This document shows, one piece after another, positions 35,325 to 43,895 of a stretch of 64,000 bases of DNA. The position numbers and the translations under genes are program-made. This stretch comes from MM2 sp035460165. GTDB taxonomy: Bacteria > Pseudomonadota > Gammaproteobacteria > Burkholderiales > Methylophilaceae. The notes below the pieces were generated by a model. The model ran no database searches, was not told the origin of the DNA, and saw nothing but the letters and a program-made list of their open reading frames with translations. The first letter of the stretch is position 1, and each line of letters begins with the position of its first letter. The stretch covers positions 141,528-205,527 of the forward strand of contig DATHWW010000024.1 in the NCBI GenBank assembly GCA_035460165.1, read 5' to 3'.

Positions 35325-36983
35325 ATGTCCGCCCCATTCCGCACTCCCGGATTCCTTTGCGCTGTGCTGCTGTTGATGCTCAGCGCATGCGGACCATCAC
35401 AGCAACCCGAAAATCGCTCCCCAGACTGGGGTCATCCCTACCCGCCGGCATCCGGCGGCACATTGATCGACGCCATGGTGGGCGAGCCCAGCGGCCTGAT
35501 TCCCATGATCGCGGGAGAGTCCGCAGCTTCGGCTATCGCCAGCAACATCTTCAACACCCTGCTCAAGTACGATAAGAACCTGGAGCTGGAGGGCGAGCTT
35601 GCGCAGTCCTGGCAGGTTTCCCCTGACCAGAAGACCGTTACATTCAAGCTCAAACCCGGAATGAAATGGGCGGATAGTGCGCCGTTGACCAGTGCGGATG
35701 TGCTGTTCACATGGAAACTGGTGACCGACGACAACACCCGCACCCCTTATGGTGCCGACTACAAACTGGTGATTAAGGCCGAAGCCCCGGATCCGCTGAC
35801 TTTCCGCGTCACCTACGAGCAGCCATATGCTCCTGCATTGGATTCCTGGGCTGGGTTGCAGGTATTGCCCGAACATATCCTGAAAGGCCAGGACATCAAC
35901 ACCACGTCGTTCGCGCGCAAACCCATCGGCAGCCATTACTACCGGCTTGGTGAATGGAAAAATGGCGAACGCATTGCGCTGGTGCGCAACCCCAACGCTA
36001 CACAAGGCCAAGCGCGTATCGATCGTCTGGTGTCGCGCTTCATTCCCGACCCGGCATCGCAGTTCCTTGAACTGATGGCCGACAACATCGACACCATGGG
36101 CTTGAGCCCCATCCAATACGCGCGCATATTCCCTGCACGCGAAGAGCTCAACCGCAAGATCGCGCTCTACAAGGAATTGGGCAACGCCTACACTTATCTT
36201 GGATTCAACCTCAAGCACAAACCCTTCGACGATAAGCGCGTGCGCCACGCGATCAATTACGCCATCGACAAGCAGGAACTGATTGATGGCGTGCTGCTGG
36301 GGTTGGGCGAACCGGTGGCATCGCCTTATAAACCCGGCACCCGCTGGACCAATCCGGATCTGCGGCCTTATGCCTACGACCCGGAGAAAGCCAAAGCCTT
36401 GTTGCGCGAAGCCGGTTATGAAGATCACGACGGTGACGGCATATTGGATCGCGACGGGAAGCCTCTCGCCTTCGAGATTCTGACCAACCAGAACAAGCAA
36501 CGCGAAATGAGTGCTGTATTGATCCAGCGCCGCCTCAAGGAAATCGGCATTTCGGTCAACATCCGCGTACTAGAGTGGGCCAGCTTCATAGGCCGGTTCA
36601 TCAAGACCGGCGAATTCGATGCCGTCGTGCTCGGCTGGAGCCTGTCGCTGGACCCGGACCAATACGGTATCTGGCACTCCTCGCAGCAAGCCCCCGGGCA
36701 ATTCAACTTCATCGGCTACAACAACCCCAAGGTCGATCAGTTACTTGAGCGCGGACGCCTTGAACTTGATCCGGACAAGCGCATGAAGATTTATCACGAG
36801 TTCGCTGCTACCTTGCTTGAGGACAGTCCGGTCGTTTACCTCTTTGCCGGCTACGGTTTGCCTGCGATTCACAAGCGCGTCAAAGGCATCGACAATCCTG
36901 CGCCGCCCGCCGGCATCGGACACAACTCCTATGAGTGGTACATTCCGACGCCGCTGCGTCGCAACGAGATTGCCGCCCAATGA
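35325..36983 (+). CDS. Peptide ABC transporter substrate-binding lipoprotein
   Basis: A 552-residue SBP_bac_5 family protein (DppA/OppA type). The lipobox LSAC puts the acylated Cys at residue 22. GGTLIDAMVGEPSGLIP begins the binding domain; LAQSWQVSPDQKTVTFKLKPG and FDDKRVRHAINYAIDK are standard. It is the first gene of a run with two permeases. The next gene's start overlaps its stop (ATGA). Peptide, nickel or another solute could be the ligand. Confidence 0.92.
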   Translation: MSAPFRTPGFLCAVLLLMLSACGPSQQPENRSPDWGHPYPPASGGTLIDAMVGEPSGLIPMIAGESAASAIASNIFNTLLKYDKNLELEGELAQSWQVSPDQKTVTFKLKPGMKWADSAPLTSADVLFTWKLVTDDNTRTPYGADYKLVIKAEAPDPLTFRVTYEQPYAPALDSWAGLQVLPEHILKGQDINTTSFARKPIGSHYYRLGEWKNGERIALVRNPNATQGQARIDRLVSRFIPDPASQFLELMADNIDTMGLSPIQYARIFPAREELNRKIALYKELGNAYTYLGFNLKHKPFDDKRVRHAINYAIDKQELIDGVLLGLGEPVASPYKPGTRWTNPDLRPYAYDPEKAKALLREAGYEDHDGDGILDRDGKPLAFEILTNQNKQREMSAVLIQRRLKEIGISVNIRVLEWASFIGRFIKTGEFDAVVLGWSLSLDPDQYGIWHSSQQAPGQFNFIGYNNPKVDQLLERGRLELDPDKRMKIYHEFAATLLEDSPVVYLFAGYGLPAIHKRVKGIDNPAPPAGIGHNSYEWYIPTPLRRNEIAAQ

Positions 36984-37996
36984 TCCGCTATCTGCTGAAA
37001 CGCCTATTCTGGATGGTGCCGCTGCTGATCGGAATCAGCCTGATTTCATTTTTCATCATGCACCTCGCCCCTGGCGACATCACCACGACCGAGGCCGGCT
37101 TCAATCCCAAGGCGAGCGAAGAATCGCGACAGAAACTGCGTGAGCTGTATAACCTGGACGAGCCATTGATCGTGCAGTACGGGTTGTGGCTGAAACGTAT
37201 GGGAACACTGGATTTCGGTACCTCTTTCGCCAGCCATCAGCGACCTGTGTTTTTGGGAAAAAAAGACGAGCAGGGCAACGTAAACCCAGGGATGATCCAG
37301 GAAGCCTTGCCGATCACCTTGCTGATCAATGTGCTAAGCCTGCTGCTGATTGTCGTGATCGCCCTGCCCTTGGGCATGATCTCGGCAACCCACCAGAATC
37401 GTCCACCGGATCGCGCAATTACGGTATTCGTATTCGTCGGCTTTGCCATCCCCGGCTTTTGGCTGGCGCTGATCCTGATGTACTGGCTGGGCGTCGTGAA
37501 TGCGTGGCTGCCGATATCGGGCCTGCATAGCCTGGGTTATGAAAACATGAGCTTGTTTGGCCGGTTATGGGATCTCGGCAAACACCTGGCGATTCCGGTA
37601 TTCATTTCCGCACTCAGCGGCCTGGCAGGAATTTCATTATTCGTGCGTAATGGCATGCTGGATGTCCTGCACCAGGACTACATTACGACCGCGCGCGCCA
37701 AGGGACTTTCTGAAAACACCGTGGTTTACCGCCACGCCCTCCGTAACGCCTTGTTACCACTGATCACGCTGCTTGGGCTATCAATACCCGGCCTGATTGG
37801 TGGCTCGGTCATCGCCGAATCGCTATTCGCGATTCCCGGCATGGGCAAGCTCTTCTACGATGCAGTGCTGATGCGCGACTTTCCCGTGATCATGGGCATT
37901 CTTACGATAGGCGCGGCCCTGACGCTACTGGGTAATTTATTGGCCGATCTGGCCTATGCCTGGGCCGACCCGCGCGTGCGGCGGGGAGTTATGTAA
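36980..37996 (+). CDS. Peptide ABC transporter permease, DppB type
   Basis: A 338-residue inner-membrane permease. MIRYLLKRLFWMVPLLIGIS is the usual first helix and LYNLDEPLIVQYGLWL follows; the coupling motif is TARAKGLSENTVVYRHALRNALLPLITLLG. ATG 36980 overlaps the upstream stop; its own stop overlaps the next permease by one base. Subfamily cannot be told from sequence alone. Confidence 0.93.
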   Translation: MIRYLLKRLFWMVPLLIGISLISFFIMHLAPGDITTTEAGFNPKASEESRQKLRELYNLDEPLIVQYGLWLKRMGTLDFGTSFASHQRPVFLGKKDEQGNVNPGMIQEALPITLLINVLSLLLIVVIALPLGMISATHQNRPPDRAITVFVFVGFAIPGFWLALILMYWLGVVNAWLPISGLHSLGYENMSLFGRLWDLGKHLAIPVFISALSGLAGISLFVRNGMLDVLHQDYITTARAKGLSENTVVYRHALRNALLPLITLLGLSIPGLIGGSVIAESLFAIPGMGKLFYDAVLMRDFPVIMGILTIGAALTLLGNLLADLAYAWADPRVRRGVM

Positions 37997-38826
37997 TGAA
38001 TCGGGCGCTGCGCAACCCGCTGGCCCTCTGGGGCTTTGTCATCATCGCCATCGTACTGGCGCTGGCCCTGCTGGCGCCGGTGCTGGCCCCTTATGATCCG
38101 GACGCCATTGACGTCAAATCCATCCTGGTGCCGCCATCCACCGCCCATTGGATGGGTACCGACGGACTCGGCCGCGACGTGTTCTCGCGTATGCTCTTCG
38201 GCACGCGTATCTCGCTACTGGTTGGGTTTGTGGCGGTAGGCATCGCCACCTTGATCGGCGTCATTCTGGGCGCTATCTCCGGCTACTACCGCGGCTGGGT
38301 GGATGTCATCATCATGCGCCTGGTAGATGTCATGCTTTCGATCCCAACTTTCTTTCTGATCCTGGCGGTGATTGCCTTTCTCACGCCGTCGATCTGGAAC
38401 ATCATGATCGTGATCGGGCTAACCTCATGGATGGGCGTCACGCGCCTGGTTCGCGCCGAATTCCTCAGCCTGCGTGAACGCGAATTCGTTCTCGCTTCTG
38501 CGATCCTGGGCGCACGCGATCATCGACTGATTTTCCGTCACCTGCTGCCCAACAGCCTCACTCCGGTCATCGTCAGCTCTGTGCTCGGCGTCGCCAGCGC
38601 GGTGCTGGTCGAATCCGGGCTGAGCTTTCTCGGCCTCGGTGTCCAGCCGCCGCAAGCCTCCTGGGGCAATATCCTGACCGAAGGCAAGGAATACATCCAG
38701 TTCGCATGGTGGCTGTCGTTCTTCCCCGGCATGGCCATTCTGCTAACAGTGTTGGGTTATAATCTTCTGGGAGAAGGGCTGCGCGATGCGCTGGACCCAA
38801 GAACCAACGGAAAAGGAAAGAATTAA
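37996..38826 (+). CDS. Peptide ABC transporter permease, DppC type
   Basis: A 276-residue partner permease with about six helices; GTDGLGRDVFSRMLFGTRISL and the EAA coupling loop ASAILGARDHRLIFRHLLPN are diagnostic. The stop is directly followed by the fabI ATG. The operon has no DppD/DppF ATPase genes, so the transporter either takes its ATPases from elsewhere or they have been lost. No evidence of decay in the permeases. Confidence 0.93.
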   Translation: MNRALRNPLALWGFVIIAIVLALALLAPVLAPYDPDAIDVKSILVPPSTAHWMGTDGLGRDVFSRMLFGTRISLLVGFVAVGIATLIGVILGAISGYYRGWVDVIIMRLVDVMLSIPTFFLILAVIAFLTPSIWNIMIVIGLTSWMGVTRLVRAEFLSLREREFVLASAILGARDHRLIFRHLLPNSLTPVIVSSVLGVASAVLVESGLSFLGLGVQPPQASWGNILTEGKEYIQFAWWLSFFPGMAILLTVLGYNLLGEGLRDALDPRTNGKGKN

Positions 38827-39621
38827 ATGGGATTTCTCAACGGCAAACGCGCCCTCATCGTCGGTTTGCTTAGCAACCGCTCTATCGCCTACGGTATCGC
38901 CGAGGCCATGAAACGCGAAGGCGCTGAACTCGCTTTCACCTATCAAATCGATAAATTCGAGGAGCGCGTCGGCAAACTGGCCGCCGAGTTCGACTCCGAC
39001 ATCGTCCTGCCTTGCGACGTTGCCGACGATGCACAGATCGAAGCCATGTTCGAAGCTCTCGGCAAACGCTGGGACGGGCTGGACATCATCATCCACTCTG
39101 TTGCTTTCGTGCCCAAGGTAGCGCTGGCTGGCGACTATCTCGATTCGACCACGCGCGAATACTTCCATATCGCCCACGATATCAGCTCCTACAGTTTCAC
39201 TGCCCTGGCCAAGGCTGGCCTGCCGATGATGCAAGGCCGCAACGGCGCCCTGCTCACGCTGAGCTACCTCGGCGCCGAGCGCACCATGCCCAATTACAAC
39301 GTGATGGGTGTCGCCAAAGCCAGCCTCGAAGCCAATGTGCGCTATATGGCGCAAAGCCTCGGCCCGCGCGGCATTCGCGTCAACGCGGTTTCTGCCGGCC
39401 CGATCAAGACTTTGGCCGCATCGGGCATCGCCGGTTTCGACAAGATGATGGATTTCAATGAAAAGCACGCTCCGCTGCGCCGCAACGTCACCATCGAAGA
39501 AGTCGGCAACGTATCGGCCTTCCTATGCAGCGATCTGGCCAGCGGCGTGACCGGTGAAATCACCTATGTCGACGGCGGCATGAACACCACCGCTGCCGGC
39601 TCGGTCGAGGCCATGCTCTAA
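38827..39621 (+). CDS. fabI: Enoyl-[acyl-carrier-protein] reductase FabI
   Basis: A 264-residue SDR-type NADH-dependent reductase of the last step of fatty acid elongation. MGFLNGKRALIVGLLSNRSIAYGIA gives the cofactor site, and the active site LSYLGAERTMPNYNVMGVAK holds the catalytic Tyr and Lys (Tyr-x6-Lys). It begins with no gap after the permease and is probably co-transcribed with it. Length normal. Confidence 0.96.
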   Translation: MGFLNGKRALIVGLLSNRSIAYGIAEAMKREGAELAFTYQIDKFEERVGKLAAEFDSDIVLPCDVADDAQIEAMFEALGKRWDGLDIIIHSVAFVPKVALAGDYLDSTTREYFHIAHDISSYSFTALAKAGLPMMQGRNGALLTLSYLGAERTMPNYNVMGVAKASLEANVRYMAQSLGPRGIRVNAVSAGPIKTLAASGIAGFDKMMDFNEKHAPLRRNVTIEEVGNVSAFLCSDLASGVTGEITYVDGGMNTTAAGSVEAML

Positions 39622-39628
39622 ACCGCAG

Positions 39629-40519
39629 GTGTCTTCACCTTCAGACCGCGAAGTTCCTGCTCGCGAATTCCACTTCACCGAGCAGGACTTCCAGCGCATA
39701 CGCAAGCTGATCTACGATCACGCGGGCATCAATCTCTCCGATAGCAAAATGGACATGGTATACAGCCGCCTGGGAAGGCGGCTGCGCGCCACCGGCCTAA
39801 GCAGCTTCCGCGAATACCTCGTCTTGCTTGAAAAAAACGACGAGGCCGAATGGGAGGCATTCGTCAACTCACTGACGACCAACCTGACCTCATTTTTCCG
39901 CGAACCGCACCACTTTCCTATCCTGGCCGAGCACATCCGGAAAATCCGCCATCGCCAGCCCATCCAGCTATGGTGCAACGCCGCCTCTACAGGCGAAGAG
40001 CCCTACACCATGGCAATGACCATGGTGGACCTTTTCGGGACATACACGCCGCCGGTACACATTCTCGCCACCGATCTGGATACGCATGTACTGAAAACAG
40101 CACAAGCCGGTATTTATACTGCCGATCGCGTCGAGAAACTACCCAAGGAAACGTTGCAACGTTTCTTTGTCGAAGCGCCGCTCGGCGCGCCTGGGCAAAT
40201 CCAAGTGCGCCGCGAGCTACGCGATATGATCACTTTCCGAGCGCTTAATCTCCTCGACACACAGTGGCCAATACGCGGTCCCTTCGACGCCATTTTCTGC
40301 CGCAATGTGATGATTTATTTCGATAAGCCCACGCAATACAAAATCCTGCAAAAACTGGTACCTGTCATGCGCAGCGATGCCTTGCTCTTCGCCGGACATT
40401 CGGAAAGCTTCCAGCATGCAGAGGATTTGTTCCATATACAGGGCCGTACCGTATATACGGTAGCCGAACAGGCTCGCCATCGTGCAGTCCCTGCAGCCGC
40501 AGACCACACGCGCCCATAA
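39629..40519 (+). CDS. cheR: CheR-type protein-glutamate methyltransferase
   Basis: A 296-residue SAM-dependent methylase of chemoreceptors. The N-terminal helix bundle (DFQRIRKLIYDHAGINLSDS) and the SAM site (LWCNAASTGEEPYTMAMTM, HILATDLDTHVLKTA) are complete, and FDAIFCRNVMIYFDKPTQ is the post-I motif. The start is GTG 39629, only eight bases after fabI. It pairs with a cheB-like gene, but no CheA, CheW, CheY or receptor gene is adjacent. Confidence 0.91.
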   Translation: MSSPSDREVPAREFHFTEQDFQRIRKLIYDHAGINLSDSKMDMVYSRLGRRLRATGLSSFREYLVLLEKNDEAEWEAFVNSLTTNLTSFFREPHHFPILAEHIRKIRHRQPIQLWCNAASTGEEPYTMAMTMVDLFGTYTPPVHILATDLDTHVLKTAQAGIYTADRVEKLPKETLQRFFVEAPLGAPGQIQVRRELRDMITFRALNLLDTQWPIRGPFDAIFCRNVMIYFDKPTQYKILQKLVPVMRSDALLFAGHSESFQHAEDLFHIQGRTVYTVAEQARHRAVPAAADHTRP

Positions 40520-40540
40520 GGGCCACATTACTTCTCATCG

Positions 40541-41131
40541 ATGATTAATAACAACGAAAAGATACTCGTGATCGGCGCTTCCACTGGTGGTACGGAGGCC
40601 CTGAAAGATGTCCTGTCCCAAATGCCTGCGCACTCCCCCGGGATCGTGATTACGCAGCACATGCCGGAAGGATTCACGAAGTCCTTTGCTTCGCGCCTCG
40701 ACGGCCTCTGCAAAGTGCGCGTCAAAGAAGCCGAACATGGTGACAAAATCCTCCCCGGACATGCCTATCTCGCCCCAGGACATTCCCATTTGTTGCTGAA
40801 ACGGAACGGAAACAGCTATATCTGCGAACTTTCCAGCGCAGAGCCCGTCAATCGGCACCGCCCTTCGGTTGATGTGCTTTTCAAGTCCGCCGCAAAAAAT
40901 GCCGGTAAAAACGCCATAGGCATCATACTCACCGGTATGGGCAAGGACGGTGCCATTGGTATGAAAGAAATGCACGATGCTGGCGCCTACACTTTTGCCC
41001 AGGATGAAAAAAGCTGTGTCGTGTTCGGTATGCCCAAGGAGGCAATTTCACAAGGCGGCGTGGACGAGATCGTATCGCTCAAGGAAATTGCTACCCGAGT
41101 GATGAGCTATCTTGGCAAATCCGTCAGGTAA
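40541..41131 (+). CDS. cheB: CheB-type methylesterase lacking a receiver domain
   Basis: A 196-residue protein equal to the catalytic domain of CheB. The triad is visible: Ser in IGASTGGTEAL, His in ITQHMPEGFT and Asp in LTGMGKDGAIG. The N-terminal phospho-receiver of ordinary CheB is absent, so activation by CheA is not possible in the usual way. It follows cheR by 21 bases and precedes a bidirectional terminator. A role in a non-standard signalling system is inferred. Confidence 0.92.
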   Translation: MINNNEKILVIGASTGGTEALKDVLSQMPAHSPGIVITQHMPEGFTKSFASRLDGLCKVRVKEAEHGDKILPGHAYLAPGHSHLLLKRNGNSYICELSSAEPVNRHRPSVDVLFKSAAKNAGKNAIGIILTGMGKDGAIGMKEMHDAGAYTFAQDEKSCVVFGMPKEAISQGGVDEIVSLKEIATRVMSYLGKSVR

Positions 41132-41154
41132 CGATTAATCCGCGTCACCCAAAT

Positions 41155-41184
41155 AAAAAAGGGCGGTAACCCGCCCTTTTTTAT
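41155..41184. terminator. Bidirectional terminator between cheB and ppiD
   Basis: GGGCGG-TAAC-CCGCCC hairpin (41161-41176) with A6 on the left and T6 on the right; both convergent genes can use it. Confidence 0.9.
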
Positions 41185-41199
41185 TTTTTGCAATAAGCC

Positions 41200-43092
41200 T
41201 TATTGCCGGCTGACTTCCATTAGCTGCTTGTTAATAGTGATATCAGACTTGGCTTTCAATGCAGCCAGATAAGCCGCTGTATATTCTTCAGCCAAAGCCC
41301 CTTCCATTTCACCGCGCAGCAGATTCCGCTCGTCGTTATCTTCAGGTGCGGCACTATCCACTCGACCGATGCGTATCAGGGTATATCCCGTTCCAGAATT
41401 CTCAATACCGTCGAATGCCGGCAGCGAGGAAACATCAGTACGGAATGCCTGCTTCATGACTGCATCGCTCAAACCTTGAGCATTCTTGCGATCGATCACG
41501 ACATCGGGGATCCATTCCAGACCCGGGGCATTCTTGTTCTGGCGCAGCGAAGACAGCAACTCCTTGCCTTGCTTGATAGCCATGACCACCGCTTGCTCAT
41601 GCCGCAGGAAGTTTTCCAAAGCAGTACTGATCTCGGTCAAGCTGCGAGCCGCGGAAGGCTTATACTCGATTACGCGCGCAGCCAATAGCGTGTTCGGAGC
41701 CACCTCAACCGCTTCGGTATTGCGTTTGTCTTTCAGTACCTCATTGGAGAAAACTGCGTTGACCAGCTTGTCGCTCTTGAAAAACTTCATCGCGTCGGCA
41801 CGGCTCATCCACTGGCTCGCCTGCACCTGCAAACCAAACTCCTTGGCTGCGGGTTGTAAGCTATCCGATTGTTCGTAAACGACGTTGCTGAAACCTTCCG
41901 CCTTCTCTGCAAACTGAGCCAGCGCTTTCTGATAGATCAACTCGGCACGGATATTGGTTTTCACTTCATCAAAGGTTTGGCCGGAGCCCTGAATTTCAGT
42001 CAGCTTGATGATATGAAATCCAAACTCGGATTCGACCAAATCGCTGATCGCACCAGGCGCCATATTGAACACGGCTTCCTCGAAAGGCTTCACCATCATA
42101 CCGCGGCCGAATAGACCGAGATCGCCGCCATTCTGCGCAGAGCCGGGATCCTGTGAATACTGCTTGGCCAGCGCGTCGAACTTGCTGGGATCTTTCTTGA
42201 CTTCGGCCAGTATCGAATTCGCTTTTTCACGAGCGCCCTGCTTGGATGCGGCATCACCCTTGCCGAAACCGATCAGGATATGGCTGGCGCGACGTTGCTC
42301 CTGGCCCTGGAATTGCGCGGCATTTTCCGAATAATACTTTTGCGCTTCCTCATCGCTGACCTGGATGCCGGGAATGAGATTATTGGCGGAGAACATCACG
42401 TATTCGATTTTGACTTGCTCCGGAACGCGAAACTTTTCCTTGTTCTTTTCGTAATAGTCTTTGATCTGCGCAGGCTCAACTTTAACCTTATCGAGAAAAG
42501 CATCCGCATTAATTGTTGCGATGCTGATTTCCCGCTGTTGATGCTCGACCTGCATCACTTTGTCGAACAGTGAACTCGGAACGAATGCCGCCGCCGCCAC
42601 ACCATCACGCGCTTGCTGAACCAGCAACTCCGCCCGCATGCGGGCTTCGAATTGGCTGGGTGACATGTTATTTTGCTTCAGAACTTCATCATAAAGCTCT
42701 TGCGAGAACTTTCCATTCTGTTGAAATTCTGGAAGTCCGATGATGAAATTGCTTAGGGACTCGTCGGAAAGTGCAAAATTGCGATCGCGGACCTCTGCAT
42801 TCAGGAGGCGTGACACCACTAATTTATCCAGCACGGATTGCCGCACTTCCGGATTCTCCAGCAACGCCGGATCAACTTTCCCAGCCGCCTGCATTTGATT
42901 ACGCAGTGCCTGCATGGCGTTGCTGTACTCCTGCATCGTCACGCTTTTGCCATCGACCTTGGCCACAGCTGCGCCAGAGCCGGCATTTTGAAGATAGGTA
43001 TCGATCCCGAATACTGCAAAGGTCACGGCTATGAGAGCAAGGATGCCTTTTGCCAACCACCCTTTGGAATGCTCACGAAATGTATCCAACAT
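41200..43092 (-). CDS. ppiD: Peptidyl-prolyl cis-trans isomerase PpiD (SurA/parvulin type)
   Basis: A 630-residue membrane-anchored periplasmic chaperone. One N-terminal helix (WLAKGILALIAVTFAVFGI, about 11-29) is followed by a SurA_N-like helical region, a parvulin PPIC domain (RASHILIGF, then QDPGSAQNGGDLGLFGRGMM), and a C-terminal helical part. It is last in the conserved tig-clpP-clpX-lon-hupB-tRNA-tRNA-ppiD block and is transcribed away from it after two tRNAs and a terminator. Confidence 0.94.
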   Translation of the reverse strand: MLDTFREHSKGWLAKGILALIAVTFAVFGIDTYLQNAGSGAAVAKVDGKSVTMQEYSNAMQALRNQMQAAGKVDPALLENPEVRQSVLDKLVVSRLLNAEVRDRNFALSDESLSNFIIGLPEFQQNGKFSQELYDEVLKQNNMSPSQFEARMRAELLVQQARDGVAAAAFVPSSLFDKVMQVEHQQREISIATINADAFLDKVKVEPAQIKDYYEKNKEKFRVPEQVKIEYVMFSANNLIPGIQVSDEEAQKYYSENAAQFQGQEQRRASHILIGFGKGDAASKQGAREKANSILAEVKKDPSKFDALAKQYSQDPGSAQNGGDLGLFGRGMMVKPFEEAVFNMAPGAISDLVESEFGFHIIKLTEIQGSGQTFDEVKTNIRAELIYQKALAQFAEKAEGFSNVVYEQSDSLQPAAKEFGLQVQASQWMSRADAMKFFKSDKLVNAVFSNEVLKDKRNTEAVEVAPNTLLAARVIEYKPSAARSLTEISTALENFLRHEQAVVMAIKQGKELLSSLRQNKNAPGLEWIPDVVIDRKNAQGLSDAVMKQAFRTDVSSLPAFDGIENSGTGYTLIRIGRVDSAAPEDNDERNLLRGEMEGALAEEYTAAYLAALKAKSDITINKQLMEVSRQ

Positions 43093-43162
43093 GACTTAAC
43101 TCTCTTCACAACGATATTGCCCAGCGGATTATTGCAACTAGCCGAGCGGCGTTTAAAAAGCG

Positions 43163-43184
43163 TTGACTATACCATAGTCGTCAA
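43163..43184. promoter_or_regulatory. Inverted repeat and possible extended -10 promoter of ppiD
   Basis: The 15-base palindrome GACTAT-ACC-ATAGTC (43165-43179) sits inside a longer partly symmetric stretch TTGACTA...GTCAA. On the minus strand it contains TGGTATAGT, an extended -10 box. It lies about 80 bases before ppiD, so it could be a regulated promoter. Weak support; no regulator is known. Confidence 0.3.
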
Positions 43185-43230
43185 GCTCTGGCGCGGAGAG
43201 GGAGGTGAAGTGAAAGTCTGGATGTAAAAA

Positions 43231-43262
43231 CAAAACGGCGAGCTACATAGCTCGCCGTTTTG
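43231..43262 (-). terminator. Terminator of the tRNA-Val/tRNA-Asp transcript
   Basis: A near-perfect 32-base palindrome (arms CAAAACGGCGAGCTA and complement) immediately after the minus-strand tRNA-Asp, followed by TTTTGTT on that strand. Confidence 0.85.
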
Positions 43263-43269
43263 TTGTCAT

Positions 43270-43346
43270 TGGCGGAGTGGACGGGGCTCGAACCCGCGAC
43301 CCCCGGCGTGACAGGCCGGTATTCTAACCAACTGAACTACCACTCC
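43270..43346 (-). tRNA. tRNA-Asp (anticodon GTC)
   Basis: 77-base gene, minus strand, GGAGTGGTAGTTCAGTTGG at the 5' end, anticodon loop CTGTCAC with GTC, T loop GTTCGAG, acceptor pairing GGAGTGG/CCACTCC and an encoded CCA. Confidence 0.97.
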
Positions 43347-43379
43347 AAAACTTTTGATACTGCGCGTTCGGCAATTATT

Positions 43380-43455
43380 TGGTGGGTGCTGACGGGATCG
43401 AACCGCCGACATTCGCCTTGTAAGGGCGACGCTCTACCAGCTGAGCTAAGCACCC
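43380..43455 (-). tRNA. tRNA-Val (anticodon TAC)
   Basis: 76-base gene, minus strand, GGGTGCTTAGCTCAGCTGG at the 5' end, anticodon loop CTTACAA with TAC, T loop GTTCGATC, acceptor GGGTGCT/AGCACCC and an encoded CCA. It lies between hupB and tRNA-Asp, as in many Nitrosomonadales genomes. Confidence 0.97.
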
Positions 43456-43476
43456 TTTCCTGCCGAACAAAGACCG

Positions 43477-43749
43477 CTAGTTTACAGCATCCTTGAGCGC
43501 TTTGCCAGCCCTAAATTTCGGAGAATTTGCTGCCTTGATCTTGATGGTGGCGCCTGTGCGGGGATTGCGGCCACTACGAGCAGCGCGCTTGCCTACGTAA
43601 AAAGTTCCAAAACCGATTAGGGTTACGGGATCACCCTTTTTCAGCGCTTTTGCGATTGCGGTTGTTGCTGCATCCAACGAACGTCCTGCGGCGGCCTTGG
43701 AGAGACCGGCTTCTTTGGCGATTTGATCAATCAGTTCTGACTTGTTCAC
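43477..43749 (-). CDS. hupB: DNA-binding protein HU-beta
   Basis: A 90-residue nucleoid protein with the start GTG 43749 (AAGGGGA upstream). VNKSELIDQIAKEAGLSKAA and the beta arm GRNPRTGATIKIKAANSPKF, then GKALKDAVN, match HU. The frame is open upstream, but those residues do not belong. It sits downstream of lon as usual and has its own strong promoter. Confidence 0.96.
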   Translation of the reverse strand: MNKSELIDQIAKEAGLSKAAAGRSLDAATTAIAKALKKGDPVTLIGFGTFYVGKRAARSGRNPRTGATIKIKAANSPKFRAGKALKDAVN

Positions 43750-43803
43750 GAGCAATCCCCTTTCGACATTGTTTGTAAATGACAGGCGAACCCTGTACTC
43801 AAC

Positions 43804-43833
43804 TTTATAGCAAGCGGGAAAAGCTTGTGTCAA
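43804..43833 (-). promoter_or_regulatory. Sigma-70 promoter of hupB
   Basis: On the minus strand a perfect TTGACA (43828-43833) and TATAAA (43804-43809) are 18 bases apart, about 60 bases before the hupB start. Confidence 0.7.
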
Positions 43834-43895
43834 GCCTTTCCCGCCATATCGAAAGGATTATATTGCGCAGCCGCCCAACTCGTCTGAAAGGCGCA

